Below, one piece after another: positions 20,138-30,099 of a DNA stretch of 64,000 nucleotides. A program made the translations under genes and the position numbers. The notes under the pieces are model-generated. The model ran no database searches, was not told the DNA's origin, and saw nothing but the letters and a program-made list of their open reading frames with translations. Origin of the DNA: Dolomedes plantarius (lineage: Eukaryota; Arthropoda; Arachnida; Araneae; Dolomedidae); NCBI GenBank assembly GCA_907164885.2, contig OU015499.1:147094118-147158117 (forward strand), given 5' to 3'. The first letter of the stretch is position 1; each line of letters opens with the position of its first letter.

Positions 20138-20860
20138 ATGTCGTTCTACATCACACTTATCAGTGATAGCTCTTTGAGTTTTTTCCCAAACAATAAAATC
20201 TCGCAATTTACAACCCAACTTCCCAGTCCGATTAATTTAAATGGAGAATGGGAACTGGCTTTGGTCGATTTCATATACCCGCATACCTGGTATAACGTCG
20301 GAAGTGACAATAATTTGTTTGGATTCGACTTAGGTGATGGAAAACTTGAAGGCAGAACAATTCCTCCGGGTTGCTATGAAAACATACCGGACCTTATCAA
20401 AGGCATGACATTAACATCGCATAAAAATAAGATCGATTTTCATTATCATCCTGTTACGAAAAGAGTTAAATTCAAGACAGACGAAAAATCGAAAGTAGTT
20501 CTTTACGATGGATTAGCTGAGCTCCTGGGATTTGAACCGGGCGAATATGCCGGTTTTCAAGAAAGTCCTTTTGTAGCCGATCCAAAGTCTTCTTTTCCTG
20601 TCATGTATGTGTATTGTGATCTCGTCGAACGTCAAATAGTAGGCGATGTACAGGCCCCTTTATTAAAGATTGTAACCGTGGAAGGAAAAGATGGCGAGAT
20701 TATAAACGCACATTATCCCAGACCCTTTTACTTACCTGTCATACGACAGCATTTTCAAACTATACACATTGATATAAGACTTCATTCCGGAAAACCGGTA
20801 CCTTTTGAAAGAGGTAAAGTGTTTGTCACATTACATTTTCGCTTGAGACAAATCATATAA
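20138..20860 (+). CDS. Polinton penton-type (minor) capsid protein
   Basis: An uninterrupted 240-residue frame starting MSFYITLISDSSLSFFPNN. The start at 20138 is preferred to the longer upstream frame because the MSFYITL opening resembles the usual start of these proteins and nothing upstream looks conserved. The sequence ISQFTTQLPSPINLNGEWELALVDFIYPHTW, given here in parts as FTTQLPSPI and GEWELALVDFIYPHTW, is characteristic of Polinton minor capsid proteins, predicted jelly-roll pentons of a virion. The C-terminal ...HFRLRQII ends the gene. It is the only complete open gene left in this Polinton. The neighbours on both sides are broken, so its openness may be chance. Confidence 0.8.
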   Translation: MSFYITLISDSSLSFFPNNKISQFTTQLPSPINLNGEWELALVDFIYPHTWYNVGSDNNLFGFDLGDGKLEGRTIPPGCYENIPDLIKGMTLTSHKNKIDFHYHPVTKRVKFKTDEKSKVVLYDGLAELLGFEPGEYAGFQESPFVADPKSSFPVMYVYCDLVERQIVGDVQAPLLKIVTVEGKDGEIINAHYPRPFYLPVIRQHFQTIHIDIRLHSGKPVPFERGKVFVTLHFRLRQII

Positions 20861-20927
20861 AAGCCCTTGTTTTCTGAAAACAGATTTCATTTTGTTTTTT
20901 GTTTGCAAAGAAGAAGGGTTAACAAAG

Positions 20928-21213
20928 ATGTTGGTGCCTTATACTTGCTGTACAAAAAAGTTCGAAGATTATAATACGAGGCAAACTGGAGAAGGTTTAC
21001 CTTACTACAGAGGAACAGTTTTACAGAGGATACGGTATTGGAGGATTTTTTGCTAAACTTTTTCGTAGCGCAATGCCATTGTTGATAAGTGGAGCGAAAT
21101 CAGTTGGAAAAGAAGTTTTAAGGACGGGAACTATGGTTGTAAATGATGTATTATCGGGTGAAAGTTTTAAATCATCCCTTAAAACACGAGCCAATGAAAG
21201 CAGAAAGAATTGA
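20928..21213 (+). pseudogene. Polinton PW/pVI-like small protein, frameshifted
   Basis: The frame from ATG 20928 reads MLVPYTCCTKKFEDYN and QTGEGLPYYRG. After an apparent 2-base loss near 21030 a second frame continues RGYGIGGFFAKLFRSAMPLL and GKEVLRTGTMVVNDVLSG to TGA 21211. A glycine-rich GYGIGGFF motif followed by an amphipathic helix is typical of the small Polinton protein compared with adenovirus pVI, a capsid cement or membrane-active protein. The gene lies directly after the capsid gene, the usual place. Confidence 0.65.
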
Positions 21214-21332
21214 TTTTTAAGTAAGCTTCACAAGCAATTTAAAAGTTAGAGTTTTCGTATTTTTATTCGTTGTTAACATTTCTCAAATATTAGTAAACTC
21301 AATAGTATGCTCCATATTTCATGATTAAAATA

Positions 21333-22725
21333 CACTGCTGGCCACTGTAAATGCAACACCCTGAAGGAAACATGCAAATAACATGAAATTTACGACATGC
21401 ATTAGCGAAGGTGAGATATACAAATAATTAGAATTTCAGCGCAGACGCGCGACTGTGGCGCCACTTCAAAGCGCTATTTAAGGCTTGGAGATTTCGACGA
21501 TTTCAAGTTCAGCAATTGTGTTTTTCTTGTGGTTTTTTTCAAAAAACGATCAATTATGCCTCGTCGAAAACAGCGATCATCTTTTGATCAAGTATCCGAG
21601 TTCGACAGAGGAAGTATAGTGGCCTACCGAGACTGTGGATTATCTTTCAGGGAAATCGGTAGTCGTGTTGGACGAAACCAAACAACTGTAATGCGGACAT
21701 GTGATCGTTGGATGCAGGAGGGTACGACGGACCGGCGTGTTCGATCGCATCCACCTCAGCGCACCACTTCACGTGATGACAGGCAAATTGTGCGCATGGC
21801 AGTGACGGATCGCTCAGTCACATCACGAACCATAGCACAGCACATGCAGTCTGTAACGCATCATCCAGTGTCTGCGCGTACCATTCGACGCCGTTTACAG
21901 CAGAGTGGTCTGTCCGCAAGACGTCCATTGCTTTGTCTACCCTTGACGCAGAACCACAGACGTCTCCGCCGCCAATGGTGCGATGACACAAGGATGTGGA
22001 CGGCAGAATGGAATGAAATTGTCTTTACTGCCGAGTCACGCTTCTGTCTGCAACACCACGATGGTCGCATTCGAGTCTGGAGACACCGTGAAGAGAGGAT
22101 GCTGAACAGCTGCGTTATGCACCGCCACACTGGTCCTGCACCGGGTATTATGGTATGGGGCGGTATTGGATATCACTCTCGCACGCCTCTAGTACGCATT
22201 GCCGGTACTTTAAACAGCCAGCGCTACATATCCGACGTGTTGGAGCCAGTTGTCCTTCCTTACCTTCAGGGCTTGCCCACAGCCATATTTCAACAGGATA
22301 ATGCGCGACCACACGTGGCACGCATTGTCCAAAGGTTCTTCATCAATCGCCAGATTGAATTGCTTCCCTGGCCGCCTCGCTCTCCGGATCTTTCGCCGAT
22401 AGGAAACATGTGGTCCATGGTTGCTCTACGATTGACCCAGATTCCATCCCCAGCTGCCACAGCAGATCAACTTTGGCAACGTGTGGAAGCTGCTTGGTCT
22501 GCTGTACCCCAAGAACTGATCCAAAGTCTCTTTGAATCAATGCCGAGGCGTGTGGCAGCGGTGATCTCCAACAATGGCGGCTACTCTGGCAACTGATTTT
22601 GGCAGGAACCACACTTCACAGAAGTCTATAAATTTAATCATTTGATACTTGGTCAACAAGTTAAATAAATTTTGTTGTGATATCTCTTGTCTTTCTTGGT
22701 GTTGCAATTTGGGTGGCCAGCAGTG
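21333..22725 (+). mobile_element. Tc1/mariner element inside the Polinton, 1393 bp
   Basis: The ends CACTGCTGGCCA and reverse complement GGTGGCCAGCAGTG, with inner GGTGTTGCAATT/AATGCAACACC, form the inverted repeats. TA precedes the left end (21331-21332); CA follows the right end where TA is expected, so one flank has mutated. It separates the PW-like gene from the protease remnant. Confidence 0.85.
21556..22596 (+). CDS. Tc1 transposase, full-length but with two catalytic residues replaced
   Basis: An open 346-residue frame starts at ATG 21556 (MPRRKQRSSFDQVSEFDRG). It has two HTH segments (GLSFREIGSRVGRNQTTV and HPVSARTIRRRLQQSG), GIMVWGGIGYH, and the RNase-H core. In the first catalytic block the sequence is FTAESRF where FTDESRF is expected; the second is intact, FQQDNARPHVA; the third reads SPIGNMW where SPIENMW is expected. 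So the first Asp and the final Glu are lost while no stop or frameshift has accumulated. The protein could still bind DNA but should not cut it. Confidence 0.9.
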   Translation: MPRRKQRSSFDQVSEFDRGSIVAYRDCGLSFREIGSRVGRNQTTVMRTCDRWMQEGTTDRRVRSHPPQRTTSRDDRQIVRMAVTDRSVTSRTIAQHMQSVTHHPVSARTIRRRLQQSGLSARRPLLCLPLTQNHRRLRRQWCDDTRMWTAEWNEIVFTAESRFCLQHHDGRIRVWRHREERMLNSCVMHRHTGPAPGIMVWGGIGYHSRTPLVRIAGTLNSQRYISDVLEPVVLPYLQGLPTAIFQQDNARPHVARIVQRFFINRQIELLPWPPRSPDLSPIGNMWSMVALRLTQIPSPAATADQLWQRVEAAWSAVPQELIQSLFESMPRRVAAVISNNGGYSGN

Positions 22726-22779
22726 CATTTCTGTGAGATATTTCTGTGAAATTTTGCTGGTGTTTTTCCTTCTGACAAA

Positions 22780-22994
22780 ATACCTACTATTCGAACATTC
22801 CCATGCGCATTAGTGCTCAATACGGATAAACATGATGAAAAGGGAACCCACTGGTGGGCTGTTTATATTCCAGATAAAAATAATCTTGATTTCTTCGATT
22901 CCTATGGATTACCTCCCGAAAGCTACGGTGAAGACATAACAAGATTTATAAAGAGATATTATCGAATTCATGTGTGCGATCATTCAATTCATTG
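22780..22994 (+). pseudogene. Polinton adenain-like cysteine protease, fragment
   Basis: The fragment reads LNTDKHDEKGTHWWAVYI, then NLDFFDSYGLPPESYG and IKRYYRIHVCDH. The GTHWWAVY and FFDSYG blocks carry the His and Asp of the catalytic triad of adenovirus-type/Ulp1 proteases that mature the capsid. The N-terminal part is cut by the Tc1 end (22725) with decayed sequence between. The C-terminal part with the catalytic Cys is missing because the fragment ends at the deletion junction near 22996. Confidence 0.75.
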
Positions 22995-22996
22995 AC

Positions 22997-25654
22997 ATGA
23001 GATCTGGAGCGTAAAATTTAATATCTGGTAGAGGACCTACAAAGTTTTGATTTGCGGGGGTATTAAATAAATGGGGAAAATACCCCTTCTTCAATTCAGT
23101 CAGTCCAAAGCTGGATGGTAAACGGGATAGCGGCATGGGCAAAAAATTGAAAAAATTAATAATTCTTATATTTAATGTCCTCTGCGTCATAGACCTGATT
23201 TTTGATCCACGGGGTATAACTTCAGGAGCAGTACCTTGTTCTAATAACCATCTTAGAACAAATTGCCCATCGAACCTTAAATAAAATAAACAATCAAAAT
23301 AAAGTTATATATATATATATATATATGCGTAAATACATTGTATAGATAAATATATTTATCTACCCTTTCATGTTTGGGCTATAGCAGTATACCCCTTGTG
23401 CTGTGGGGAAAACAACCAGGAACAAAACTCCGAGCAGGCCGAATACCCACGAAAAACATTTTCTTCTCCGTTAGCATACTGCGCGACAGCAAAATTTACC
23501 ACGTGCTCCCCCGTCGACTGATCAGTTTCAAAATCGAAGAATATTAAATTCTCAGAGGGAGATTTAGCTTCTACAGTGCGTAGTGTACAGAAATGCTCAC
23601 TTGCTTTCACAAATAGACTACACGAAGGACATTTAACAGTGTAGCACCTATGCATTTCCACTGAACATTTTCGCCGTTCTATTACTTTGCAACAGTCTCT
23701 ACACTGGTACACCTATAAAAAAAATAGTTAAAATAATAGAAAATCAACAATAAGTTGTTTTTTTAACATTAAAAACTAAGTAAATTTACCGTATCACACA
23801 TCGATAATTTTTGTTTATTTCTAGTACTTTTATGTTCATTATAACATTTTTCTGAGAGGCATAGGCGAAAGCAGTTGTGACATGGTATTGGATCATCAGG
23901 TGTATAGTCTCTCTTTCGGCAAATAGCACATGATTCTGGGCAGATATGTTCCTCTAAATTATGATAAGGCTTTTCACACTCTTCACAATAGAAATGAGAA
24001 CCATAAAATCCCTTCAAGTTCGTAATTACGTCGAAATGTCCATTGTGCAGCCATAAGTTAACCCGTCTTGATTTCTTGCGACCTTTATATGACACCTAAA
24101 ATTAAAATAATCACTTAAGTCAGAAAATCTAAAGAGGAAAAAAAAATTCTATATTAAAATACATTCAAGAAGTTACTAGCTTACTTTGTTTAGGTTTTGC
24201 GATGAGATCACCACTACTTGTATATCCAAATGACGTTCGAAAGTCTCAATTTCTGCGTAGGTGCACGGACCCAAAGGAACACCTGCATCTCGGTGCAAAT
24301 CACGGGCTTCGTTCTTTAGAGTCATTCGATTATGGTTTCTTAATCTATTGATGGCTTGTTTATCTCTGTCTACGTGAGCAAGAGCAAATAAGATAGCCAT
24401 AGCGCAGCATAATCCATTTTTATCATCAGTTGGTACGGCCAAAATTGATTTCTTTCTAAATCGATCCACGTCTATATTTATGACACGTTGAATACCCGCT
24501 CCGCTATCCCGGTGAATAATTAATACATCCACTGCAAATCCATCGTCTAGGTGGAGCTCTTCTTTCGACTCCAAAACTTTCATGACCATCGTCACAATTT
24601 TTTCGACAGTCAGCAACGATACAGCCATTAATGTTGTGGAAATTGGTTTGTCTAGACTTCGAGAGTGTATACACAATCGTATAAAATCAGTTGTTTGGCA
24701 GGTATTCTTGCAACGTTCCAATAATATTGTAAAGAGTTGTTGAACACTTTCCATAGTAACCAAAACAGGATTAACTTTCAATCTCTGTGGTAACTTTTCT
24801 GGGTCAACACGAATGCGATATCTAACTTCCTCTGCTTGATATTTCATATCATTTCTGTGGTTCGTCTCTTCAACTATAATAGCATCTTTCAACTGAAACT
24901 AAAATCATTATCAGAAAAAATCTTTCAGAAAAAAAAGTTACTAGGTAATAAAAATTTATAAAAAACAAATATAACAACTCACATCTTCCCCAGAATAGCT
25001 CCTATGATTTACATACACCGAAGTAGTAGTAGCTGAAGAGTGACCAGCATTATTCTTTTTAAAAAAAGTCATTTTTATCAATTATTAACTTTTAACATAC
25101 GTTAAAATAAAACAGCGTTTAAGTAGAACAAAAATAAGGAAAAATATGTACCTCAAATCCAGAGCCGACCTGGTAATAAAGAGGTAAATGATGGAAAGTC
25201 TGCGAGGCTTCGATGAATGCTTGAGAACCTTCACCTAATATCTAAAACATAAAAATAAATTTATACAAGTAAATTAAAAGAAAAAATTATTATTTTTAAA
25301 AATTAATAAAATTTACATCATCATCCTCAGCTTCCAAAAAGTTCTGCGTTAATTCTTCGATAATCTAAAATAAAAAATAATGTATAAATAATTTTATCGG
25401 AAAAAATGTTTTCACAATCAAAATTTGATGAATAAACATATAGAAGAAACTTACAAGATCATCCGAATCTCTCATCGGAAATTGAGAATCTTCAAATAAC
25501 ACCTATAAAATGAAGGAGATTGAAAATAGAAAAATGTATTAGAGTCAAAACATTTTGTCAATATTTCTTTAAAGAAAAATATAAATGCAATATAGTAGAA
25601 ACTTACCAAATTAGAAGAATCTTCTAACGGTCTCTTAAAGTTTGAGCCAGACAT
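22997..25654 (-). pseudogene. Polinton DNA polymerase B, N-terminal half in nine exons
   Basis: The gene starts MSGSNFKRPLEDSSNL at 25654. Predicted exons on the minus strand: 25617-25654, 25455-25502, 25317-25364, 25152-25241, 24983-25054, 24185-24898, 23790-24095, 23364-23712 and 22997-23275, mostly with GTAAGT/GTAAAT-type donors and AT-rich ..TAG/AAG acceptors. Exon 6 contains the conserved region with DSGAGIQRVINIDVDRF and an OTU-like stretch (PTDDKNGLCCAMAI). Exon 7 has Cys/His clusters, exon 8 the first exonuclease motif FFDFETDQ, and exon 9 FDGQFVLRWLLEQGTAPEVI and FNFLPMPLSRLPSSFGLTEL. A one-base loss near 23372 breaks exon 8. The Asp of the next exonuclease motif seems replaced (IINFFNF). 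The polymerase palm with its catalytic motifs is absent. Confidence 0.8.
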
Positions 25655-25816
25655 AATAATAATGTAATCCCTGAATTACAAATTACAAATAAAATTGTTT
25701 TTGAAGGTAAGCGCTAGAGTGAGAGAGGTATAGCGAAATGCTACACGTGTACTAAGGTACTCGTGGATTTCATGTCCCTTACCCATTGCCTTTCATGTTC
25801 AAGCAGGTTAACGCTG

Positions 25817-26310
25817 TAACGTCACAAGGTATTACACCCTTTCCAACAAAGTGGGAAATTTTCTAAGTTCACCATCCAAACATAAATGTGTTGCCATTTC
25901 ACATTAACCGAACTTTCACCTCTCTTGTTTCACTTCACTTCATACTTTTCCAAGTACCCGTTCCACAAGAAACAACTCACCACTGACCCTCAAGTAATTT
26001 ATTTTTCAGCAGAAGGAGCCCAACCACTCAATCCTACTCTCGCTTAAAAACACGTGGGTGACTAGATCTTAAAAAAATTTCCAAGTCCCATTCCGAAACT
26101 AACGAGTGTTGCCATTCCGTAAAAGATAAACTTTTCACTACCCCCTGAAAAAGTTACAATTTATTTCATTTTGAAAGCAGGAGCCCAACTACTCAACTCA
26201 ACTTGTCAACCCCTGAAAGTTTCCCCCAAAAAAATTTTCAGCAGAAGGAACCCAACTACTCAACTCAGCCTGACGTCACTTCCGTAGCACATAGTGGCTG
26301 GGCTACGACT
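25817..26310 (-). repeat. Polinton right terminal inverted repeat
   Basis: About 494 bp, inverted relative to 16147-16724. It has one TGACGTCA at 26272-26279 and lacks the tandem block of CRE-like sites seen on the left. The two repeats differ by several indels and substitutions, showing age or lack of recent conversion. Confidence 0.85.
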
Positions 26311-26316
26311 TATGAG

Positions 26317-28770
26317 ATATACGTCAGGTGCCTTCATTGCTTTATTTGTACATTTCTAAGACCTTTTTTCCTATTGTGAATATTTATTTTCCAGATTGAA
26401 AAAAGTTTTCGAGAGGGAGTGCTGGGAGATTGCTCCTAGTTAGTGTAATATAATTAAAGGAATTTCTGAAAAATACTGGTATTTTTTTATATTTCTATAT
26501 TAAAAAATATTGCTATATTCTAATCTCTAAATTTTGTTATCAATGTTTTAATTTTTTTTTTCAGGAGTGGATTGGGGTGGGAGTGTGCTTAAATTTCAGT
26601 AAGGTTTTTACTTAAAAATCAATTTTTATAAAAAAAATAAGGTTTCTGCATTTTTCTATTTCTACAAAACTTTGCATACAATTTTATATACCCTGATATC
26701 GGCACGTCTTTCATTTATCCTTCATTTTCAAAATTTTCTCTATTTTACAAGATCGATATTCAAGGTTACGTAAGCTTCTAAATAAAAGTTTATTTTAAAA
26801 AATGCTCCTTTATGCATTTCTATGCGAAAATTTCTTTATATTCAGTTGTATTTAGATCGGATGTTAGGCCAAAGATCCCTTAGCAAAGTCTATGGCTATG
26901 TTAGGCCAAGGAGCCGTCGGCAAAGTTTATGGCTAAAGAGAAATACTTGTGATTTATGACATTCTTCAAAATGAAGAGATTTAAATTAAGGGATTAAACA
27001 TTTTTTTAATTCTGATATGCATACATCCACTGAGCTAGATGTGTAAGCACTAAGGGTACCATTACAGAATAAGTGCACTAGAAATAAATATGTATGCCTA
27101 TAAAAATATACACTGGGACCAAAAATGCGAATTTCGGACTTATATTATCTTTTAAACACTCTTCAAACTTGTTGCCGATAATATTTAGAGTTTTGTTATA
27201 AATCTAGAAAACTTAAAATTATAAAAATTCTAATAGATAAATTTAAAATATTTCTAATTGCATTCTGATTATCTTGAGTTAACTTTATACTGGATAATAA
27301 AATAAATAAAACTATTGTGTGATACAGAAAATACTGGAAAACCATTTTGTTCTTACAGGATGCTCATAACATTTTCCATTTTGTGTATCAAGTCAAATTA
27401 TTTCAAGATATTCACATAGACGGAAATTCTTTTGGTCAGAACTCTACACAATACATTTCAGTACTACAGGAAATCAGATGAAGATTAAGCTATATCCATT
27501 ATAACACTTATTGGTTAGAGAAAATCACACCTACCTCTTCATGAACAATTAGATAGAAAATCAATTGTCAATATAAAAAAATTTTCATGATAGAGCATGA
27601 AATATTTTATTCTTCAGTCATAAATGTATGCACTGAGAGACACAGCAAAAGTTCATACCATATTTAACAATACAGTGAATTAAGAAAAATATATGCAGAG
27701 TGTACAAAACAGTAATTCTCACACAAATCAAATCTTTTAAAAGTATAATTCAATTAAAACAAAACCTGCAGTCACATAAAATTATATCTACTTGAAATTT
27801 AAACTGTTTAGTTCATATACCAACATGTTATGGTCTTTTTATAAATAACTTCCCATAAACTATTTTTCCTTCCCATCTCTTTCCAAATTAAGGAAATTTC
27901 ACACATTATATATAATAAATTTAACTCCTTAGAAGTAATACACTTGACAGCAATAAGAAAAAGCAGTTTTTCTCTATTTCGACGACATCAGCTCAGGTGA
28001 GGATACTGGAAAAACATTGTCTTTATTTTCAGCAAATGTGTTAAAAAGAAAAGGATATTACCTAGCAAATGAGTTATTGTTACTATAGACTGGAATAATA
28101 ACAGGTGCCTGAGGAGGAGGAGGTGGCTTTTAGTCATCTATAACTAAAAGCCAGGTGCATATATTGATACACCCCCTCATGCATTTCATCAAAGAATTTA
28201 AAGTAATTGAATTTAAATTCTATTAACTTGCATTCATTTAAAAACTTCAAGTTACATTTTAAAAGATTCTGATGAAATTCAGAGCTACTTTCAAGTTTCT
28301 CAACAAAATCATCACTTAAAACTAGGTCAGGAGATATAAAAGTGATAAAATGAGGTGCAAAAAAAGGCCACACAACACCATGAATATGCTAACATAAAGT
28401 TGTGTTAAGTTCTGAACACAACTGCATAAATACCTATATGGATACAAATATCACATTCAGACAATTTTAATTACAATGTTAAGGACATGTTAGATTTTCA
28501 AGGTGGTACTAAACATAATTCAAAATTATATGATTCCCCAACAAACGATTATTTTTTGCCTTGGTTTTTTACATCTTAAAGACCTTCTGTCATCTTTATT
28601 TATTCCTACAGAACTAAAGTGAGAAATAATTCTCACATATTAGTCAGAAGTGAGAGAATATTTATAATATCAAAAATCTAAAAATAGAAAACCTCTAAAA
28701 TCTTGCACACCTGCAGTGTATATATTCTTTACAGAATAAACTGAAGGGAGAAAAATACCAAAATTGACAT
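26317..28770. other. AT-rich DNA in copy A, no gene recognised
   Basis: Between the Polinton and the next block shared with copy B there are about 2.4 kb, against only about 0.4 kb in copy B, so copy A gained or copy B lost sequence here. A minus-strand frame at 28134-28373 (rich in Phe, Leu, Glu) is not recognised. Otherwise only low-complexity AT-rich sequence. Confidence 0.4.
26861..26934. repeat. Two-copy tandem repeat, 37-bp period
   Basis: ATGTTAGGCCAA..AGCAAAGTCTATGGCT occurs at 26861-26897 and, with four or five differences, at 26898-26934. Confidence 0.75.
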
Positions 28771-29399
28771 TTTGAATGAAATCTCACCCCAACAGTACAA
28801 ATATGGTACTTCAGACATATTTTTTAGCAACAGACTTCGTGAATCAGAAATCATTGTATTCAGAGTACAAAGAAATGTGGAGGGTAGGTCAGAAAGTTTT
28901 TTCAGACTATGACTTTGTTACTTATTCCTGTAGCAAGTTAAGAGCAATTAAAACCAAAAGCTGAAAATAGAAGATCTTTCACAAAGATTCTCTTATGAAA
29001 AGAGGCCTGCAAATTTTGCAGGCTTCTGAAAAACTCCTTTAAATAGATGAAAGATTTAAGAGAGCTAAATACCTACCAAAACTTGACTTACCAAATGATG
29101 ATTCAGTGAGATAACATGCAATGTGAAAGATACAAAATACCCATAAAATTTCTGGCACGATTTACCTGTCTATATTGAAATGAATTCTGGCTACTAGTCA
29201 GTGTTCTCCTCATAAATTTTTAATAAGTCTGGGAAACCAAACACAACAGAGAATTAAAATATCATTAATCATAAGACAGCCTTAGGAACACCATGAATAA
29301 AAGGATAGGAAATATATAATGAATTAAGAAAGGTAGGACTGAATTTAATCTGATTGGATTTATTGAAAAGCAATTTGGCCCCATGCTAGTACAGAGCCC

Positions 29400-30075
29400 C
29401 ACACAAAGAAAATTTTAAAATGTGTTTAAAAGAAGTACTGTGACCTTTAGAAACCTTCCAGAATTCCTGACAAAATATAGCCACTCTGGTTTCAAACAAG
29501 TTTTAGTTAGAGCCACAGAGATTAAGACTTATCTAGAAGTCACTCAAGAATTTATGGAAGCACCTTTACAAAAATTAAAAAGGATATTTAATTATAAGTA
29601 TCAGGATGAACCAATATGTACAATGCTAAGCAGGCTAGACAAATTAATTCCATACGATTCCACATAATAAACATTGAAACCATGCATCAATACTAGAAAT
29701 TGCCTTCATCGATGTAAAAATGATTCAGAATGATGACCAAATAAAAGTCTATAAAAGATGTAGATATGGTGGTTAAAGAAATGGAAGTAATTAAACCTAA
29801 TGTTTCAGAAACCCTATAAAAATCTACAAATGACAGCTACTGGGTCTTCAAATGCATTTATATTTGTAAGGATATTTTTAACAATTTATGTAACTGTAAC
29901 ATTGGGAAAAAGATGCTTTTCTACATTAAAATCAAAACATTCCTGAGGTTAATAATATTGGAAAGACTCAACAGACGTGCAATACTGTCATCTACAGAGC
30001 ATGTAGAAACAATGAAATTAAAATTTCATCCATTTACAAATGATCTTGCTGATAAAAAATCTAGAAAAATTTGAT
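29400..30075 (+). pseudogene. hAT transposase C-terminal fossil (ZMYM1-like)
   Basis: A first open piece (29422-29667) contains FKQVLVRATEIKTYLEVTQEF and a Cys-Thr-Met motif. After AT-rich decay, 29870-30075 gives VTLGKRCFSTLKSK, then ERLNRRAILSSTEHVETMKL and DLADKKSRKI in broken frames. This is the C-terminal dimerisation block of ZMYM1-like hAT transposases (xSERSFSKLK...ERLxxLAxLSIE). It has no counterpart in copy B, so it inserted after the duplication or was lost from B. Confidence 0.6.
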
Positions 30076-30099
30076 TGTAAATAATTTTGTTCTGTGAAT

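Larger units (their letters stand above)
16147..26310. mobile_element. Polinton/Maverick element, decayed, 10.16 kb
   Basis: The element is bounded by an exact 6-bp target duplication TATGAG (16141-16146 and 26311-26316), the length typical of Polintons, and by long terminal inverted repeats starting AGTAGTAGTCCAGCC and AGTCGTAGCCCAGCC. In order it carries a PC4-like gene, integrase, penton-type capsid protein and a pVI/PW-like protein on the plus strand, a protease fragment, and on the minus strand the N-terminal half of a protein-primed type DNA polymerase B. Major capsid protein, packaging ATPase and the polymerase domain are missing; a deletion near 22996 joins the protease and PolB remnants. 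Two later transposons (hAT at 17348, Tc1 at 21333) sit inside. Copy B of the duplication has the matching empty site near 47185. Confidence 0.9.

Noticed and set aside
28134..28373. Minus-strand frame in copy A spacer
   Set aside because: No family recognised and no equivalent in copy B; AT-rich chance frame is the simpler view.
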